Counted from the stretch's first letter, positions 54,552 to 64,000 are shown. The stretch is DNA of 64,000 nt from JALHST01 sp963798435 (GCA_963798435.1 CAWCTF010000008.1:1-64000); one strand, 5' to 3'. Numbers and translations: made by a program. Notes: generated by a model not told the origin, from the letters alone.

Positions 54552-56231
54552 CTATTTGGGTAGTCGTCGCTCTAGCTTTCGAACAAGCGCCGCCAGGTTT
54601 CTTTTTTCTGGAAGGGTTGTAATTTCCTTGGTTTGTGCTTTGCGAAAAGCCTCCAAAGCTACAGAGTCATATCCTTTGTTATAATTGTATCTCCCGATCA
54701 AGTAATAAACTTCCCAAAAGTCGGGATTCGATTGGGCGAATTCAGTAAGGATCTTGGCTTCTAAATTTGTGTTATCCTCGATTGCCGTGCGTATTATTTT
54801 ATCAAGACGGCGATATGTTTCATATGCGCGATATTCATCAGAATCAAGAAACACATCCTTATCAATATTCAATTTTGAAACTGAAAGCGATTTTTGGGCG
54901 TCGTGCGGTGGTTGTTCCGAAAAGATTTTTTTAAGGTCATAAGCCACATATTCCCCCAATTGATACGGATTGCTCGATACCCATACCAATAATTCATCGG
55001 GTTTGAATACGATACTGTGATGGGCCAGCAATTGGTTCAACGCCTTCTCATTGCCGTAGCCAATTTTGGTATCGTGCAGCCCGTCCTTATTTCTAAGGAT
55101 ATTTACAGCTTCTTGTGGGTTGATTTTTGGGGTAGCTTCCATGAGCTCGACCATTCGGTCATAGCGGTATTTTGAATGACTTTCCAAAATTTGTTTTTGA
55201 TTTTGTTTATCGTTCTTATACGCGCTGCTCTGAAAATGATTCGTACAGATCAATTGATCTGAATTGGCGACTTCATATACCCCGAATTTTTTAGGTGAAA
55301 CCTCTATGATGGCCGCGTGCTTGTCTTTGGCACTGCCCACAAAAATTGATTCTGAAACAAAAACCTGCCTTTTTTTGGCGATGGCGATAGCTTCGTCAAT
55401 GTTCGAGGCGTATTGCAAGATCTCCCGAGTCACCAAGGAAACTGGCGTTTTGGCTACCAATGGGAATTTTGATTTCCCTGCATTGATGGTTACGGTCAAT
55501 CCTTGTTCATTCATTCCTGATACTACCCCGATCATTCCGCCCCAGGTTACCGACATAAACTTGTAGCCAGTATCGGGACTTACAAAAGCAACGATTTTTT
55601 CTTTGGCGAATTCATCGCCGGCATAAAAATCAAAATTGCGGCCGACGATGAGTTCACCATCGGTCGTCTTGTCTCCCCAGGCTGCAAAAGAGGAACAACC
55701 GACCAATGCCAAATCTTGCAAAGCATGCCCAATATCATGAGCGCCGTGTAAGTAAAGGATCCTTGGATAGGCTTTTGCAATATGGTCATAGGTCGGAGAA
55801 GCATACTGGGCAAGGCCATAAATTTCGGCCTTGAATTCTTCCTTGATATTTAGGTACATCTTACGATTGAACCAGGCCAAGAATTTTCGCAAGAGAAATT
55901 GCTTGGTGTGTGATGGTACAAGTTCATCAACTTTAGACAATAAGGCGTTTTCTTGTTTGTGAAAAAGCTCTTGGGTAAGAATTCCGTTGGTTAAGCCCAA
56001 TTCAATCGGACTTCCTCCTACATATAATTCCCATAGGCCCTGACGGTTTTTAGACAGAAAACCATTTTTGGAAACGAATAACGAGTCTGATAATCGGATC
56101 CGTTGGGGAGGCTGAACCTCGTGCTGGGCTACTTCGGGGACATCGTTCAGTGATTTTGAAACTCCGCAAGAGGTGACCACCAGGAGTAGGAACCCCGAAA
56201 TTAGGATCGACTTTAGCGGGATCGTTTTCAA
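54552..56231 (-). CDS. C45-family autoproteolytic acyltransferase/hydrolase, lipoprotein
   Basis: Relatives: acyl-coenzyme A:6-aminopenicillanate acyltransferase. Lipoprotein-type signal MKTIPLKSILISGFLLLVVTSCGVSKS (positions 1-27; Cys about 22). The Ntn-type nucleophile Cys lies in VGCSSFAAWGDKTTDGELIV (about residue 178), followed by GRNFDFYAGDEFAKEKIVAF, SVTWGGMIGVVSGMNEQGLT, SIFVGSAKDKHAAIIEVSPK and NHFQSSAYKN. The C-terminus has TPR-like repeats. Such genes occur in flexirubin-type clusters, matching its place at the 3' end of this operon, where it may attach the acyl part of the pigment (inference). Confidence 0.88.
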   Translation of the reverse strand: MKTIPLKSILISGFLLLVVTSCGVSKSLNDVPEVAQHEVQPPQRIRLSDSLFVSKNGFLSKNRQGLWELYVGGSPIELGLTNGILTQELFHKQENALLSKVDELVPSHTKQFLLRKFLAWFNRKMYLNIKEEFKAEIYGLAQYASPTYDHIAKAYPRILYLHGAHDIGHALQDLALVGCSSFAAWGDKTTDGELIVGRNFDFYAGDEFAKEKIVAFVSPDTGYKFMSVTWGGMIGVVSGMNEQGLTVTINAGKSKFPLVAKTPVSLVTREILQYASNIDEAIAIAKKRQVFVSESIFVGSAKDKHAAIIEVSPKKFGVYEVANSDQLICTNHFQSSAYKNDKQNQKQILESHSKYRYDRMVELMEATPKINPQEAVNILRNKDGLHDTKIGYGNEKALNQLLAHHSIVFKPDELLVWVSSNPYQLGEYVAYDLKKIFSEQPPHDAQKSLSVSKLNIDKDVFLDSDEYRAYETYRRLDKIIRTAIEDNTNLEAKILTEFAQSNPDFWEVYYLIGRYNYNKGYDSVALEAFRKAQTKEITTLPEKRNLAALVRKLERRLPK

Positions 56232-56238
56232 AATTTTT

Positions 56239-57105
56239 TTACTTAAACTTTTTATTAGTTTGTCTTATCATGCGGTTCTCCTTGTAATCTACCCATTTTT
56301 GCCCCATAGTCTTACGCATCAGATTCTCGAAATGGCGAATAACAAATACATTATAGGCTGTTTTCAAAAGGCGTTGGGGCCTTGTCGGCAAGGCCCTTAA
56401 GGTAATTGAAAAACCTCCGTTTAAATACTTGATATAATGCCAGTATCCACTCGGCATATACAGCGCGTCGCCATGTTTCATCAATACTTCGATGCCGACT
56501 ACTTGTTTAAGTGCCGGGTACTTTTCAAAATCAGGCCGGTCCATATCGATGGTTTCCAAATTATGTACTGCAAAAGGAACCTTATAGAGAAAGCGGGATT
56601 GTCGGGGGCTAAAAAGGGTAACGCTTTTTGTGCCATGAAAATGAAAATGCATCAAATCGGCCAGATCCATATCATAATGTGCCAACACTTTCGAGCCTTC
56701 TCCTCCAAAAAACATAACCGGGAGTCTTTTGAAAAAATTAAGACCAATATCAGGATACTCAAAATCGTTCGCAAGAATGGGCATTTTGTCTAAAATATTA
56801 TAGAAAAAAATGCGTAGATCGGTAGGTCCGGTCTTTAATAGTTCAAGATAATCATAGAGTTTCATTTCAGTGGCTGGAGCCGCCGAATTTTGTTTCCCCT
56901 TTGTGGGTTTGTTATTGTACAAGGGAACGATTTGATCGCCGGCCAATTGTTGAATATACTCAAGGTTCCATTTTGTATAGGCCGGCCAATTTTTGGTTAA
57001 ACCTTCAAGCAATACAGGGATTTGTGGCTTATAGTATTTTTCTATAAACTCGGATTTTGAAATATCCTGCACCCTATCAATCGGTATGGTTTTAAAGCTT
57101 GCCAC
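56239..57105 (-). CDS. Cupin-like (JmjC-type) Fe(II)/2-oxoglutarate oxygenase
   Basis: Starts MASFKTIPIDRVQDISKSEF. The facial metal triad reads His-x-Asp in LAHYDMDLADLMHFHFHGTK (about residues 138-145) and a distal His in MPSGYWHYIKYLNGG (about 220). FIH-like features: KPQIPVLLEGLTKNWPAYTK at the N-terminus and SVTLFSPRQSRFLYKVPFAV in the core. Length 288 is normal. The start codon overlaps the preceding gene's stop by one base (57105), so both are in one transcript. Possible role: hydroxylation during pigment tailoring (inference). Confidence 0.85.
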   Translation of the reverse strand: MASFKTIPIDRVQDISKSEFIEKYYKPQIPVLLEGLTKNWPAYTKWNLEYIQQLAGDQIVPLYNNKPTKGKQNSAAPATEMKLYDYLELLKTGPTDLRIFFYNILDKMPILANDFEYPDIGLNFFKRLPVMFFGGEGSKVLAHYDMDLADLMHFHFHGTKSVTLFSPRQSRFLYKVPFAVHNLETIDMDRPDFEKYPALKQVVGIEVLMKHGDALYMPSGYWHYIKYLNGGFSITLRALPTRPQRLLKTAYNVFVIRHFENLMRKTMGQKWVDYKENRMIRQTNKKFK

Positions 57106-58655
57106 TATACGATATTGTTTACTGCTGTTTCAGTTGGATCAACCTGTAATATTTTCTGCAATAAATATTCCTTTCCTAAAATTTCCGAACAGGTGACCAC
57201 ACCCCCGATGGTCACCCCCAAGATACCATGCATGTTGAGACTTTGACCGGTAAAGTATAGATTGCCGATCTTTGTTCGAGGGGACACAAATGATTTCAAT
57301 GGATTTCCAACGTCTTTAACATACCCGTACATTGCCCCATTGTTGCATGCAATATAATCACGATAGGAAAGTGGTGTCGATGTATACGAGGCTTTGATGC
57401 AGTCACGAATGTTTGGAAACTTTTTTTCCAACTCCTTTAAAAACCGTTCGGTCTTGGCCATCTTGAACTCTTCGTAGGTCTGCCCGCGATTATTTTTTTG
57501 GGCAACCGTATTAAAGGTGCCTTCCCATGGTTTTACCTCGTCATACCGCATATACGTAATTGCAGTAAGTTGATCCGCCCAGCCATCGGCCTTCTTTTTC
57601 ACCCCCATAGATATCATGTAACTTTCTGGCCAGCTTTCTTGCGAATACTTACTACTATTCCAGACCTTGCTATGATCTTTAAAGTGATAGTAATTATAAT
57701 TCAGGTATTCGAATGATTTGGGTTTAAGGACCAAATGAAGGCTGAAGGCCGAAATTGTACTTTCGATTTGTCGTATTCTGTTGATATATGATTTCCTAAA
57801 TTTATCTTCCCCAACTAACTTTAAAGTCAATTTGGGTTCAATGTTCGATATAAATAGGTCGCCTTTGATTTCTTTTCCGTTCTTGGTAAATACTGACGTA
57901 ATCCTATTATCCAAATACCCGAACTTGAAAACTTCATGGTGTTTGTAGGCCTCACCTCCGTTTTCCTTTAGCTTACGAATAAGCAATCGCGAGATTTGAC
58001 TACCGCCATTTACGCAACGATATGCGCTTTGAATATAAGAATAGACCGAGAGCGCATGCACATAAAAAGGGGTCTTGTCGGCGTCTCCGGCATAAAGGAG
58101 GTTCGAGCCTGCCAACACGGCCTGTAATTTGACATTTTTCGTAAATGAATTGATGTAGGCTCGGGCTGGCATCCCGAACATTTCTTCATCATCATAATAG
58201 GGCTTTCCCAGTTTTAAATTGTACAGCGGGAATTTATTACAGACCTCTTGTAATTTTACACAATAGGCTAAAATATTTTCGGCTTCTTCCGGAAATTGGG
58301 AAATTAATTTTTGCTCAAAATTTTTATATCCCTGGGCATGTTTGTACTCAATGGGGTCGTCATCGAATGTAATTCGATCAAAGCCATCCTCATCCATTTT
58401 TTTAAGGGTTAGCCCGTCATAGATATCTAAATACGTAAAGTACCGATGCAGGTTTTGTCCTTCTGAAAGGCCTCCGATATAATGTACTCCCGTATCAAAA
58501 ATGGTTTTGTCCCGTACAAAGGTCTGTAAATTGCCGCCGTATTGATTGTTCTTTTCGAGTACGCAAACTGATTTCCCCTCTTTGGCAAGAATCAAGGCGC
58601 TTACCAAGCCCCCAAGGCCACTGCCAATTACAACCACATCAAAATGCTCCTTCAT
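57105..58655 (-). CDS. Phytoene-desaturase-like FAD oxidoreductase
   Basis: N-terminal dinucleotide loop VVIGSGLGGLVSALILAKEG, ending SVCVLEKNNQYGG; then TFVRDKTIFDTGVHYIGGLS, NGGSQISRLLIRKLKENGGE, and the C-terminal FAD motif LYFTGQSLNMHGILGVTIGG. 516 residues, in the range of carotenoid desaturase/isomerase-type enzymes. Likely acts on the polyene chain or an isoprenoid-like intermediate (inference). Its first 4 nt overlap the end of the MMPL-acyltransferase gene (ATGA), so translation is coupled. Confidence 0.88.
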   Translation of the reverse strand: MKEHFDVVVIGSGLGGLVSALILAKEGKSVCVLEKNNQYGGNLQTFVRDKTIFDTGVHYIGGLSEGQNLHRYFTYLDIYDGLTLKKMDEDGFDRITFDDDPIEYKHAQGYKNFEQKLISQFPEEAENILAYCVKLQEVCNKFPLYNLKLGKPYYDDEEMFGMPARAYINSFTKNVKLQAVLAGSNLLYAGDADKTPFYVHALSVYSYIQSAYRCVNGGSQISRLLIRKLKENGGEAYKHHEVFKFGYLDNRITSVFTKNGKEIKGDLFISNIEPKLTLKLVGEDKFRKSYINRIRQIESTISAFSLHLVLKPKSFEYLNYNYYHFKDHSKVWNSSKYSQESWPESYMISMGVKKKADGWADQLTAITYMRYDEVKPWEGTFNTVAQKNNRGQTYEEFKMAKTERFLKELEKKFPNIRDCIKASYTSTPLSYRDYIACNNGAMYGYVKDVGNPLKSFVSPRTKIGNLYFTGQSLNMHGILGVTIGGVVTCSEILGKEYLLQKILQVDPTETAVNNIV

Positions 58656-61600
58656 GTACGATTCCTTTTCAGTATTGTAAAACTATCATTTTCGCGAATA
58701 GTATGAAAATGCAACCCAACTATACTATCGGGAAGAAGTTGTTTTCCATCCTTTAATAGTATTAAGATAGTAATTTCAGTCTGTATTTTGGTTTTCCAAT
58801 GATTAATATCGATGGAAGTCATCGAAACGATGAGCACGTTCGTTTGACTCATTAAGGCCTCCTGTACCGTTTTTAAAATCCTGATGTTCTTGTAGCTTTT
58901 TGTGATATAACTATTTTCAAAAATTTGCCGAGCTTCGGCATCTTCCATCAATCGGGAAATCTTCCTCGTGGATGAATCCAACGTCAACAGAAAATCAAGT
59001 TGACCAGAATCGCTGGATATGTGAAGTATCTGGTCGTTTTTTTCGACAGCATCCATAATATCCTTATAATCAGCTGCGTACTTGATTAAATCATTGCGTA
59101 CTTCCTTATAAATGTCGTGCCCTTTATACCTAAAATCATCCAATACCAAGGCATGAAAGTAGGTGGCATCTTCTTGATCTTTCCGAAAATTTTGAAACTC
59201 ATTTTTAAAGTAAGACGCTATATTTTTTGTGCGCGGCCCATATCCTGCTCCATAATGCACATCGTCTTGTGTAATTCTGTCCAATATTTTTAGTGTGATA
59301 CTACCATCTTTAATGATAAAAGTACCTTTTGAGAGTACCTCCGAATTGCCATGGATCATAACGGGGAGAATATCCAACTGAAACCTTTCCGCCAAATAAA
59401 AGGCGCCCTTATGAAATCGTCTAATTTTGTTGGTTTGAGACCTTGTGCCCTCGGGAAAAGCAATTAACGAAAAGCCTTGGGCCACCTTGTCCTGTAGGTA
59501 TGCTTCCCCGTTTTCAATCCCCTTGGAAACGGGATAGGCGCCCGCCAATTTGGCGGCACTACCAAAAACAGGTGAGTTATAGACCCAGTCATTGACCAGA
59601 TAGATAATTTTGGGCGATAACATCCCAATAGCCAAAATATCAAGAAAGGAGGTATGATTCGCAATGATCATCGCCGGTCGTGTAAAGTCCTCTTTAGATT
59701 GATTGATTACTTTTTTGCGTACGAATGGATTTGTATATAATACGGAGCGCATCAATTGGGAAACCATGCTATGAAAGGCCATTTGTTTTCTTCCACGACT
59801 TTTCGGAAACAAATGCAACACAAGAAAAGCATAAATCGAGAACAAAAGTCCACCAAGGCCAAAATAACCAAAAGATAGTACCGAATGCACTAAATAACGA
59901 AGGTGGATAGGTCGTTTTGTATTACTGCCAATAAACAATTGAAACAATAAGGGTTGCATTGTGAAGGCCACAAAGGCGGCCGAAAATATTCCGATGAGCG
60001 ATACCAGCGAAATAGTGTACAAGGCAGGGTGTTTCGCAAAGATTAATACTCCGAGCCCTAATATGGTGGTTATTACCGAGAGCATTATCGATGTCTTGTG
60101 GGTGGTCAAGGTGCGCTCCCCGCTGCGATATTCATGTAGAAGGCCATTCGTGACAAAGATGCTATAATCTACCCCCAAGCCGAAAATAAAGGTAGAAATG
60201 ATGATGTTAAAAATATTAAACTCAATATGTAGAAATCCCATAATCCCAATGGTAATAAACCAGGTCAAAAAGATAGGAATGCTGGTAACCAGGGTTAGTG
60301 AAAGACTCCTGTAAAAAAATAATAGTAAGAGTAAAACGGCCAAGATCGAAAACCCTATTAGGCGATTGAAGTCATTCTTAAGGTGCCCAAGAAATGTTTC
60401 GTTCATACCTTGGCGGTCAATAAGCAAGGACTTTTTTGAATTTGCAAAGGCCGCTCGTACCTGGGGCACCTTTACAGAATCTACCTTTATCAAGGTCGTT
60501 ATTGTGGTAAAGTTATCTTCCGCGGCAATGTAATCATCGATATTTAAAACGTTCAAATCGTAGAAGGCCTTTATTCCCGGGGGATTGAATGGCTTTTTAA
60601 GGGAAGCATAAAACGCATCATAGGTGCTGGCTTTAAATCCTAGTTTTTGACCAGTAGCTGTTAGATTTTTTTGCAAGGAATCGATGGTATTGGTATTCCA
60701 GAATTTTTGCCAAGCGATTCTTCGTTCGTGTTGCTTGTGCTTCGAAGAGATCAAATTCCCAATAGAATTAAAGCCTAGAATTACACCTGCCTTTTTTAAA
60801 CGTATTAATTTATCGAGGATCGTATCGTTGGATTGAAGTACATTTTCTAAATTTTCACCGTAGGTGGCCAAATACATTGATTTTGAATTTATGTCGGTTA
60901 GCAGGTCCAACCGTTCCCGCGCTTCCATCAAATGTGCTGGTTCAAAATTTAGTTTAGCGAGATCCTTATTAAAAACGACCTTGTTATACGTGAAAATACT
61001 ACTGAACAATAAAATAAAGATAAGTGCGATACCCCATTTATTCTTATGGAAATCGTAGGCGGCAACGCGGTCAAATACCGTATTGGTTGCTGATTTATCT
61101 ACGGTTTTGGAATACACTTGCGGAATAAATAATAGCGCAAAGATGGAAGCTCCCATTACGGTTACCGCGGCAAATATCCCCAAATCCTGCAGCGCCTGGG
61201 ACTTTAGAAACAACAGACATAAAAAGGCGGCAGCCGTTGTCAGGGCGCTCATCATAATCGAGGGGGCCACTTCGAAGAATAGGTTTTTAATTGAATTATT
61301 GCTACGTATATGGGTAAGTACATGTAAGGCATAGTCTAAGGTTACCCCGATGAGAACAGATCCGATTCCTAGCGATATTGCCGAGATCTTGCCGCGAATG
61401 AAATACAAAAAGGCCAATGAAATTAAGCCACCTACCAAGGTCGGTAAAAATAAAATGAGCGGAACGGCTAACTTTTTGTAGAATAGGATAAGAATGACCA
61501 ACAAAATCGTAATGGCAATACCGGCGGTAAATTGAATGTCTTTTTTTATTTGTTTTGCATTGGCCACGGCGACTAAGGTGGCACCATAATATTCGCCTTT

Positions 61601-62341
61601 TACCTTCCCCTTATAGCGAGTATTCAATTGGTTCTGAACGGCATATAGGTTTTCAACGAATTTTTGGTTTTTCGCTGTTTCATTAGAAGGATATTCAGGG
61701 GTCAGGAATAAGAGTACATTCTGTTCATCTTTGCTGATTATAAATCCATTATGCAATTTGAAACCGTCGCCAACACCCACTGATTGTAACTTTTTTAGCG
61801 CCCTATAAGAGAGTCCTAAAGGGTCTCTAAGCAAGTTTTGTTTGAGAACAAGGCCCGTTGGTGAGACCAAGCTTTTATAATTATCCCTGTTAATCTTGGC
61901 AAGGCTGTCTTTTGTTAATTTTTGTCGAATCTCAACATAATCTGCTGGGTCTAAGAAGAAGGGTAGGTTTTTGTAGACAAAATCGACCGTCTTTTGGATA
62001 TCGGTATCACCTATTTTGCCTTGTATTGTCTTCACATAGTTTTTGGAAGTCAATAGAATGCTATCGATGATATCCGAACCATAGGCGGTAAGATCATCAA
62101 TTGAACCCTGAGGTTGCCTTTGAATATTGATGATAATCTTGTCGGCAAAATTTACAGTGCGTAATACTTTTTCAAAATCCTTATTACTAGATTCAATGGG
62201 AATAAGTTTAGTAATGTCTTCCTCGAATTCAATTTTTGAAGCGACCAACCCTAGACCCAGAAGAAGAATCAATAGGCCCAAGGCGCTCCAATATCGGTTT
62301 TTGGAAATTATTTCGTAAACCCCATAGAAAAACCTACCCAT
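58652..62341 (-). CDS. MMPL/RND-type exporter fused to 1-acylglycerol-phosphate acyltransferase-like domain
   Basis: Residues 1-810: RND/MMPL transporter with twelve helices in two blocks, e.g. GIAITILLVILILFYKKLAV, ISLGIGSVLIGVTLDYALHV and FIFGLGVDYSIFVTNGLLHE, each with the conserved Asp. Residues about 860-1090: PlsC-type acyltransferase, NHTSFLDILAIG (HX4D, about 890) and LIAFPEGTRSQ (about 962), then VMIHGNSEVLSKGTFIIKDG. The C-terminus is a further 130-residue part. Transport and lipid acylation in one chain fits loading a polyene-lipid into the outer membrane. Overlaps its neighbours by 4 and 8 nt. Confidence 0.92.
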   Translation of the reverse strand: MGRFFYGVYEIISKNRYWSALGLLILLLGLGLVASKIEFEEDITKLIPIESSNKDFEKVLRTVNFADKIIINIQRQPQGSIDDLTAYGSDIIDSILLTSKNYVKTIQGKIGDTDIQKTVDFVYKNLPFFLDPADYVEIRQKLTKDSLAKINRDNYKSLVSPTGLVLKQNLLRDPLGLSYRALKKLQSVGVGDGFKLHNGFIISKDEQNVLLFLTPEYPSNETAKNQKFVENLYAVQNQLNTRYKGKVKGEYYGATLVAVANAKQIKKDIQFTAGIAITILLVILILFYKKLAVPLILFLPTLVGGLISLAFLYFIRGKISAISLGIGSVLIGVTLDYALHVLTHIRSNNSIKNLFFEVAPSIMMSALTTAAAFLCLLFLKSQALQDLGIFAAVTVMGASIFALLFIPQVYSKTVDKSATNTVFDRVAAYDFHKNKWGIALIFILLFSSIFTYNKVVFNKDLAKLNFEPAHLMEARERLDLLTDINSKSMYLATYGENLENVLQSNDTILDKLIRLKKAGVILGFNSIGNLISSKHKQHERRIAWQKFWNTNTIDSLQKNLTATGQKLGFKASTYDAFYASLKKPFNPPGIKAFYDLNVLNIDDYIAAEDNFTTITTLIKVDSVKVPQVRAAFANSKKSLLIDRQGMNETFLGHLKNDFNRLIGFSILAVLLLLLFFYRSLSLTLVTSIPIFLTWFITIGIMGFLHIEFNIFNIIISTFIFGLGVDYSIFVTNGLLHEYRSGERTLTTHKTSIMLSVITTILGLGVLIFAKHPALYTISLVSLIGIFSAAFVAFTMQPLLFQLFIGSNTKRPIHLRYLVHSVLSFGYFGLGGLLFSIYAFLVLHLFPKSRGRKQMAFHSMVSQLMRSVLYTNPFVRKKVINQSKEDFTRPAMIIANHTSFLDILAIGMLSPKIIYLVNDWVYNSPVFGSAAKLAGAYPVSKGIENGEAYLQDKVAQGFSLIAFPEGTRSQTNKIRRFHKGAFYLAERFQLDILPVMIHGNSEVLSKGTFIIKDGSITLKILDRITQDDVHYGAGYGPRTKNIASYFKNEFQNFRKDQEDATYFHALVLDDFRYKGHDIYKEVRNDLIKYAADYKDIMDAVEKNDQILHISSDSGQLDFLLTLDSSTRKISRLMEDAEARQIFENSYITKSYKNIRILKTVQEALMSQTNVLIVSMTSIDINHWKTKIQTEITILILLKDGKQLLPDSIVGLHFHTIRENDSFTILKRNRT

Positions 62342-63503
62342 TTTGCACGACTATTTTCTTGCGATCGAATATCGATAAAAAAACATAAGCGGTAAGACCT
62401 AAAATCAAAGAACAGGTTGTTGCGAGAAGTAGGCTTCCAATGATATAGGTTTCCAAATGCTTCATGACTTCAAAATGTTCGGTAATAGTATCCAAGTCAT
62501 AGGTATAATCCTGACCAGTAACCAGTTGGCCAACTTTAGAACTTGTGTACAGCACGAAGGGAATAAAAGGCGGAAGGCTAATATTGGAAAACGCGAAGGC
62601 AATGACCTTGTTCAGTTTAAAAAGGAGGGCCAGAAAGATTACGATGACCGTGTGAAAACCCCATAATGGGCTTAAGCCAATAAATACTCCTAGGGCGATT
62701 GATAGGGCTTTTTTCCTAGGGGAATCATTATTATGCAAAAAGTCCTCATAGATAAACCGTCGAAAACCTTTTTTTTTAAATCTACGCAAAAGGTCCCGTG
62801 GTTTTATATAAAAAATAGACACGATGACAAGCCATGTATTTAGAATGCTTATCCTTGAAAAGTCGATGACCGGCCGAAAGTGTGATATTCTTTCAAATTC
62901 GTCATACAATACCTTTACCGGTACATTCTTGACCTTCGTACCATGCCATGATGCCCGAACAATGACTTCAATTTCAAATTCAAATTTCGAAGTGTAAAAT
63001 TTGAGGTCCTTCAAGGGATCGAGCGGGTAAAGACGATAGCCGCATTGGGAATCACTTAATCGAATCCCTGTTTCAAACCAAAACCAGAAATTGGAAAATG
63101 TATTGCCAAAACTACTCTTTTTAGGAATTGTTGCATCTCTCATTTGCCTTGCTCCGATCAATAATAGATTTTTGTTCGATGCTGCTTCGAGAGCATCTAT
63201 AAAAACCGGTATATCCGAGGCAAAATGCTGTCCATCCGAGTCGATGGTTATGGCATAGCTAAACCCCAAATTTGATGCTTTTTTAAACCCCGCACGTAAC
63301 GCTATTCCTTTTCCTTGGTTTGTTGACCATTGTATTTGAATTAATTGAGGATATGCTTTTAGTATTTCAGGAGTTTTATCGGTAGATCCATCATTGATAA
63401 TTATAATGTCGCTTGAAAATTGTAAAACGGCCTCCACAACAGCGCCTACCGTTTTTTCATTATTATAGGTGGGGATGATTACACAACATTTAAGTTGAGC
63501 CAT
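62334..63503 (-). CDS. GT2 glycosyltransferase with C-terminal DUF2062
   Basis: Start at 63503 (MAQLKCCVIIPTYNNEKTVG) is chosen over 63536, since it opens the GT-A fold. Then DIIIINDGSTDKTPEIL, TNQGKGIALRAGFKKASNLG, the metal motif TIDSDGQHFASD (about residue 90), and DSQCGYRLYPLDPLKDLKFY, as in polyprenyl-phosphate glycosyltransferases. The DUF2062 tail (about 270-390): PRKKALSIALGVFIGLSPLW, GFHTVIVIFLALLFKLNKVI, SNISLPPFIPFVLYTSSK, with membrane helices. Same operon as the exporter (8-nt overlap). Confidence 0.92.
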   Translation of the reverse strand: MAQLKCCVIIPTYNNEKTVGAVVEAVLQFSSDIIIINDGSTDKTPEILKAYPQLIQIQWSTNQGKGIALRAGFKKASNLGFSYAITIDSDGQHFASDIPVFIDALEAASNKNLLLIGARQMRDATIPKKSSFGNTFSNFWFWFETGIRLSDSQCGYRLYPLDPLKDLKFYTSKFEFEIEVIVRASWHGTKVKNVPVKVLYDEFERISHFRPVIDFSRISILNTWLVIVSIFYIKPRDLLRRFKKKGFRRFIYEDFLHNNDSPRKKALSIALGVFIGLSPLWGFHTVIVIFLALLFKLNKVIAFAFSNISLPPFIPFVLYTSSKVGQLVTGQDYTYDLDTITEHFEVMKHLETYIIGSLLLATTCSLILGLTAYVFLSIFDRKKIVVQNG

Positions 63504-63731
63504 CTTTGCAATGAAGGGACTAGTGGTTAAAGACACCTAATTACGTATTGAAAGAGGAACCTAAAAAGTCAGGGAGTCGCATAATGGGCCAAATAACATA
63601 ACTAAACCTACCTTGCCAATCATTACTATGGTATTTACCTACGACAGTAAGCAAATAGGCAGGCTTGTAATTATGAATGTCCAGACTTACAGGGATGCTC
63701 TAATTTTAGACAAAGATAGGGAATGGAAATG

Positions 63732-63992
63732 CTAAAACAATTGTCTTTCCGTTTCGGAGAAAAGGGTGGATTGCAGCACATATTTTTTGACAAATTCTTT
63801 GATTTCCTCTGTCTTAGTATTTTTAAAATTGTCAATTATGAATTGCTTGTCTTCTTGAATTTTTCCTTTATAGTCAACAATTTTTGGAGAATTTTCCTGG
63901 ACGCCTAATCGAAGGCAGCGTATTTCAATATTCTCGGGATCATTGGTTACGGCAAATTCCAGGAGTTCGGATCCTGACTTAAAAAATTCCAT
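63732..63992 (-). CDS. Small conserved protein of the pigment operon, probably cut by window edge
   Basis: Reads MEFFKSGSELLEFAVTNDPE, IEIRCLRLGVQENSPKIVDY, KGKIQEDKQFIIDNFKNTKT, ending SETERQLF: helical, TPR-like, no signal. Similar short proteins recur in flexirubin-type clusters. The Met at 63992 may be internal, since the frame stays open to the edge (KIK before it). About 230 nt separate it from the next gene. Confidence 0.6.
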   Translation of the reverse strand: MEFFKSGSELLEFAVTNDPENIEIRCLRLGVQENSPKIVDYKGKIQEDKQFIIDNFKNTKTEEIKEFVKKYVLQSTLFSETERQLF

Positions 63993-64000
63993 TTTATTTT

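Noticed and set aside
1..64000. CRISPR arrays, rRNA genes, prophage or transposase genes
   Set aside because: Looked for regular spaced repeats, rRNA signatures and DDE/tyrosine/serine recombinase motifs; none seen. In particular no integron integrase.

Overview
The window joins three stretches that do not look as if they come from one genome. (1) Positions 1-9043 are strongly GC-rich, gammaproteobacterial in protein sequence, and full of single-base frame changes: prfC and an Atg22/UMF1-type MFS transporter on the plus strand, facing a minus-strand block valS - moxR - DUF58 - tgpA. (2) Positions 9044 to about 13657 are AT-rich and hold a one-way (+) series of short, unrelated genes, several broken, separated by attC-like inverted repeats and by a second repeated intergenic motif. 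This looks like an integron cassette array or an integrase-less cassette cluster. (3) From about 13658 to 64000 is a coherent chromosome segment of a Flavobacteriaceae-type Bacteroidota: SusC/SusD pair, SDR-type threonine dehydrogenase, short lipoprotein signals, flexirubin-type operon, VPS10/BNR exported protein. valS loses its N-terminal third exactly at 9043, and the multiheme cytochrome at the third stretch has no start. Both edges are therefore cut genes, which fits a chimeric contig at least as well as a natural insertion.

Layout of the Bacteroidota part. 13.7-14.5 kb: 5'-truncated multiheme c-type cytochrome. 14.9-23.6 kb: SusC (one frameshift), SusD, and a large FG-GAP/ASPIC-UnbV lipoprotein, followed by a convergent membrane-anchored TPR/AraC-type regulator. 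26.1-29.5 kb: two-domain M16 peptidase and a lipoprotein-type RidA protein. 29.5-30.3 kb: twin GC-rich repeats, a small GIY-YIG protein and tRNA-Arg(CCT). 31.6-35.2 kb: polyamine operon, arginine decarboxylase - agmatinase - deoxyhypusine-synthase-like enzyme - small acidic protein, tightly overlapped; then a GNAT-nitrilase fusion, a VOC protein and a RimB-RimK fusion. 38.8-47.5 kb: threonine dehydrogenase, small lipoprotein, TPR protein, Rossmann-fold protein, membrane M28 peptidase, CBS protein, small zinc-ribbon, DUF6265-like and pentapeptide genes, and a GxxExxY remnant. 47.5-53.6 kb: exported VPS10/BNR protein, M20 amidohydrolase and M28 peptidase in one row. 53.9 kb: short SSB behind twin palindromes. 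54.6-64 kb: operon typical of flexirubin (dialkylresorcinol-aryl polyene) clusters: C45 acyltransferase, JmjC-cupin, phytoene-desaturase-like oxidoreductase, MMPL exporter fused to an acyltransferase, GT2-DUF2062 glycosyltransferase and a conserved small protein cut by the window edge. The ketosynthase core would lie beyond 64000.

How the genes work together. Three units are readable. Arginine to agmatine to putrescine to a homospermidine-type polyamine (31.6-34.9 kb). Uptake of an unknown oligomer through SusCD (14.9-20 kb). Export and tailoring of a membrane pigment (54.6-64 kb). The least explained part is the cassette-like segment at 9.0-13.7 kb.
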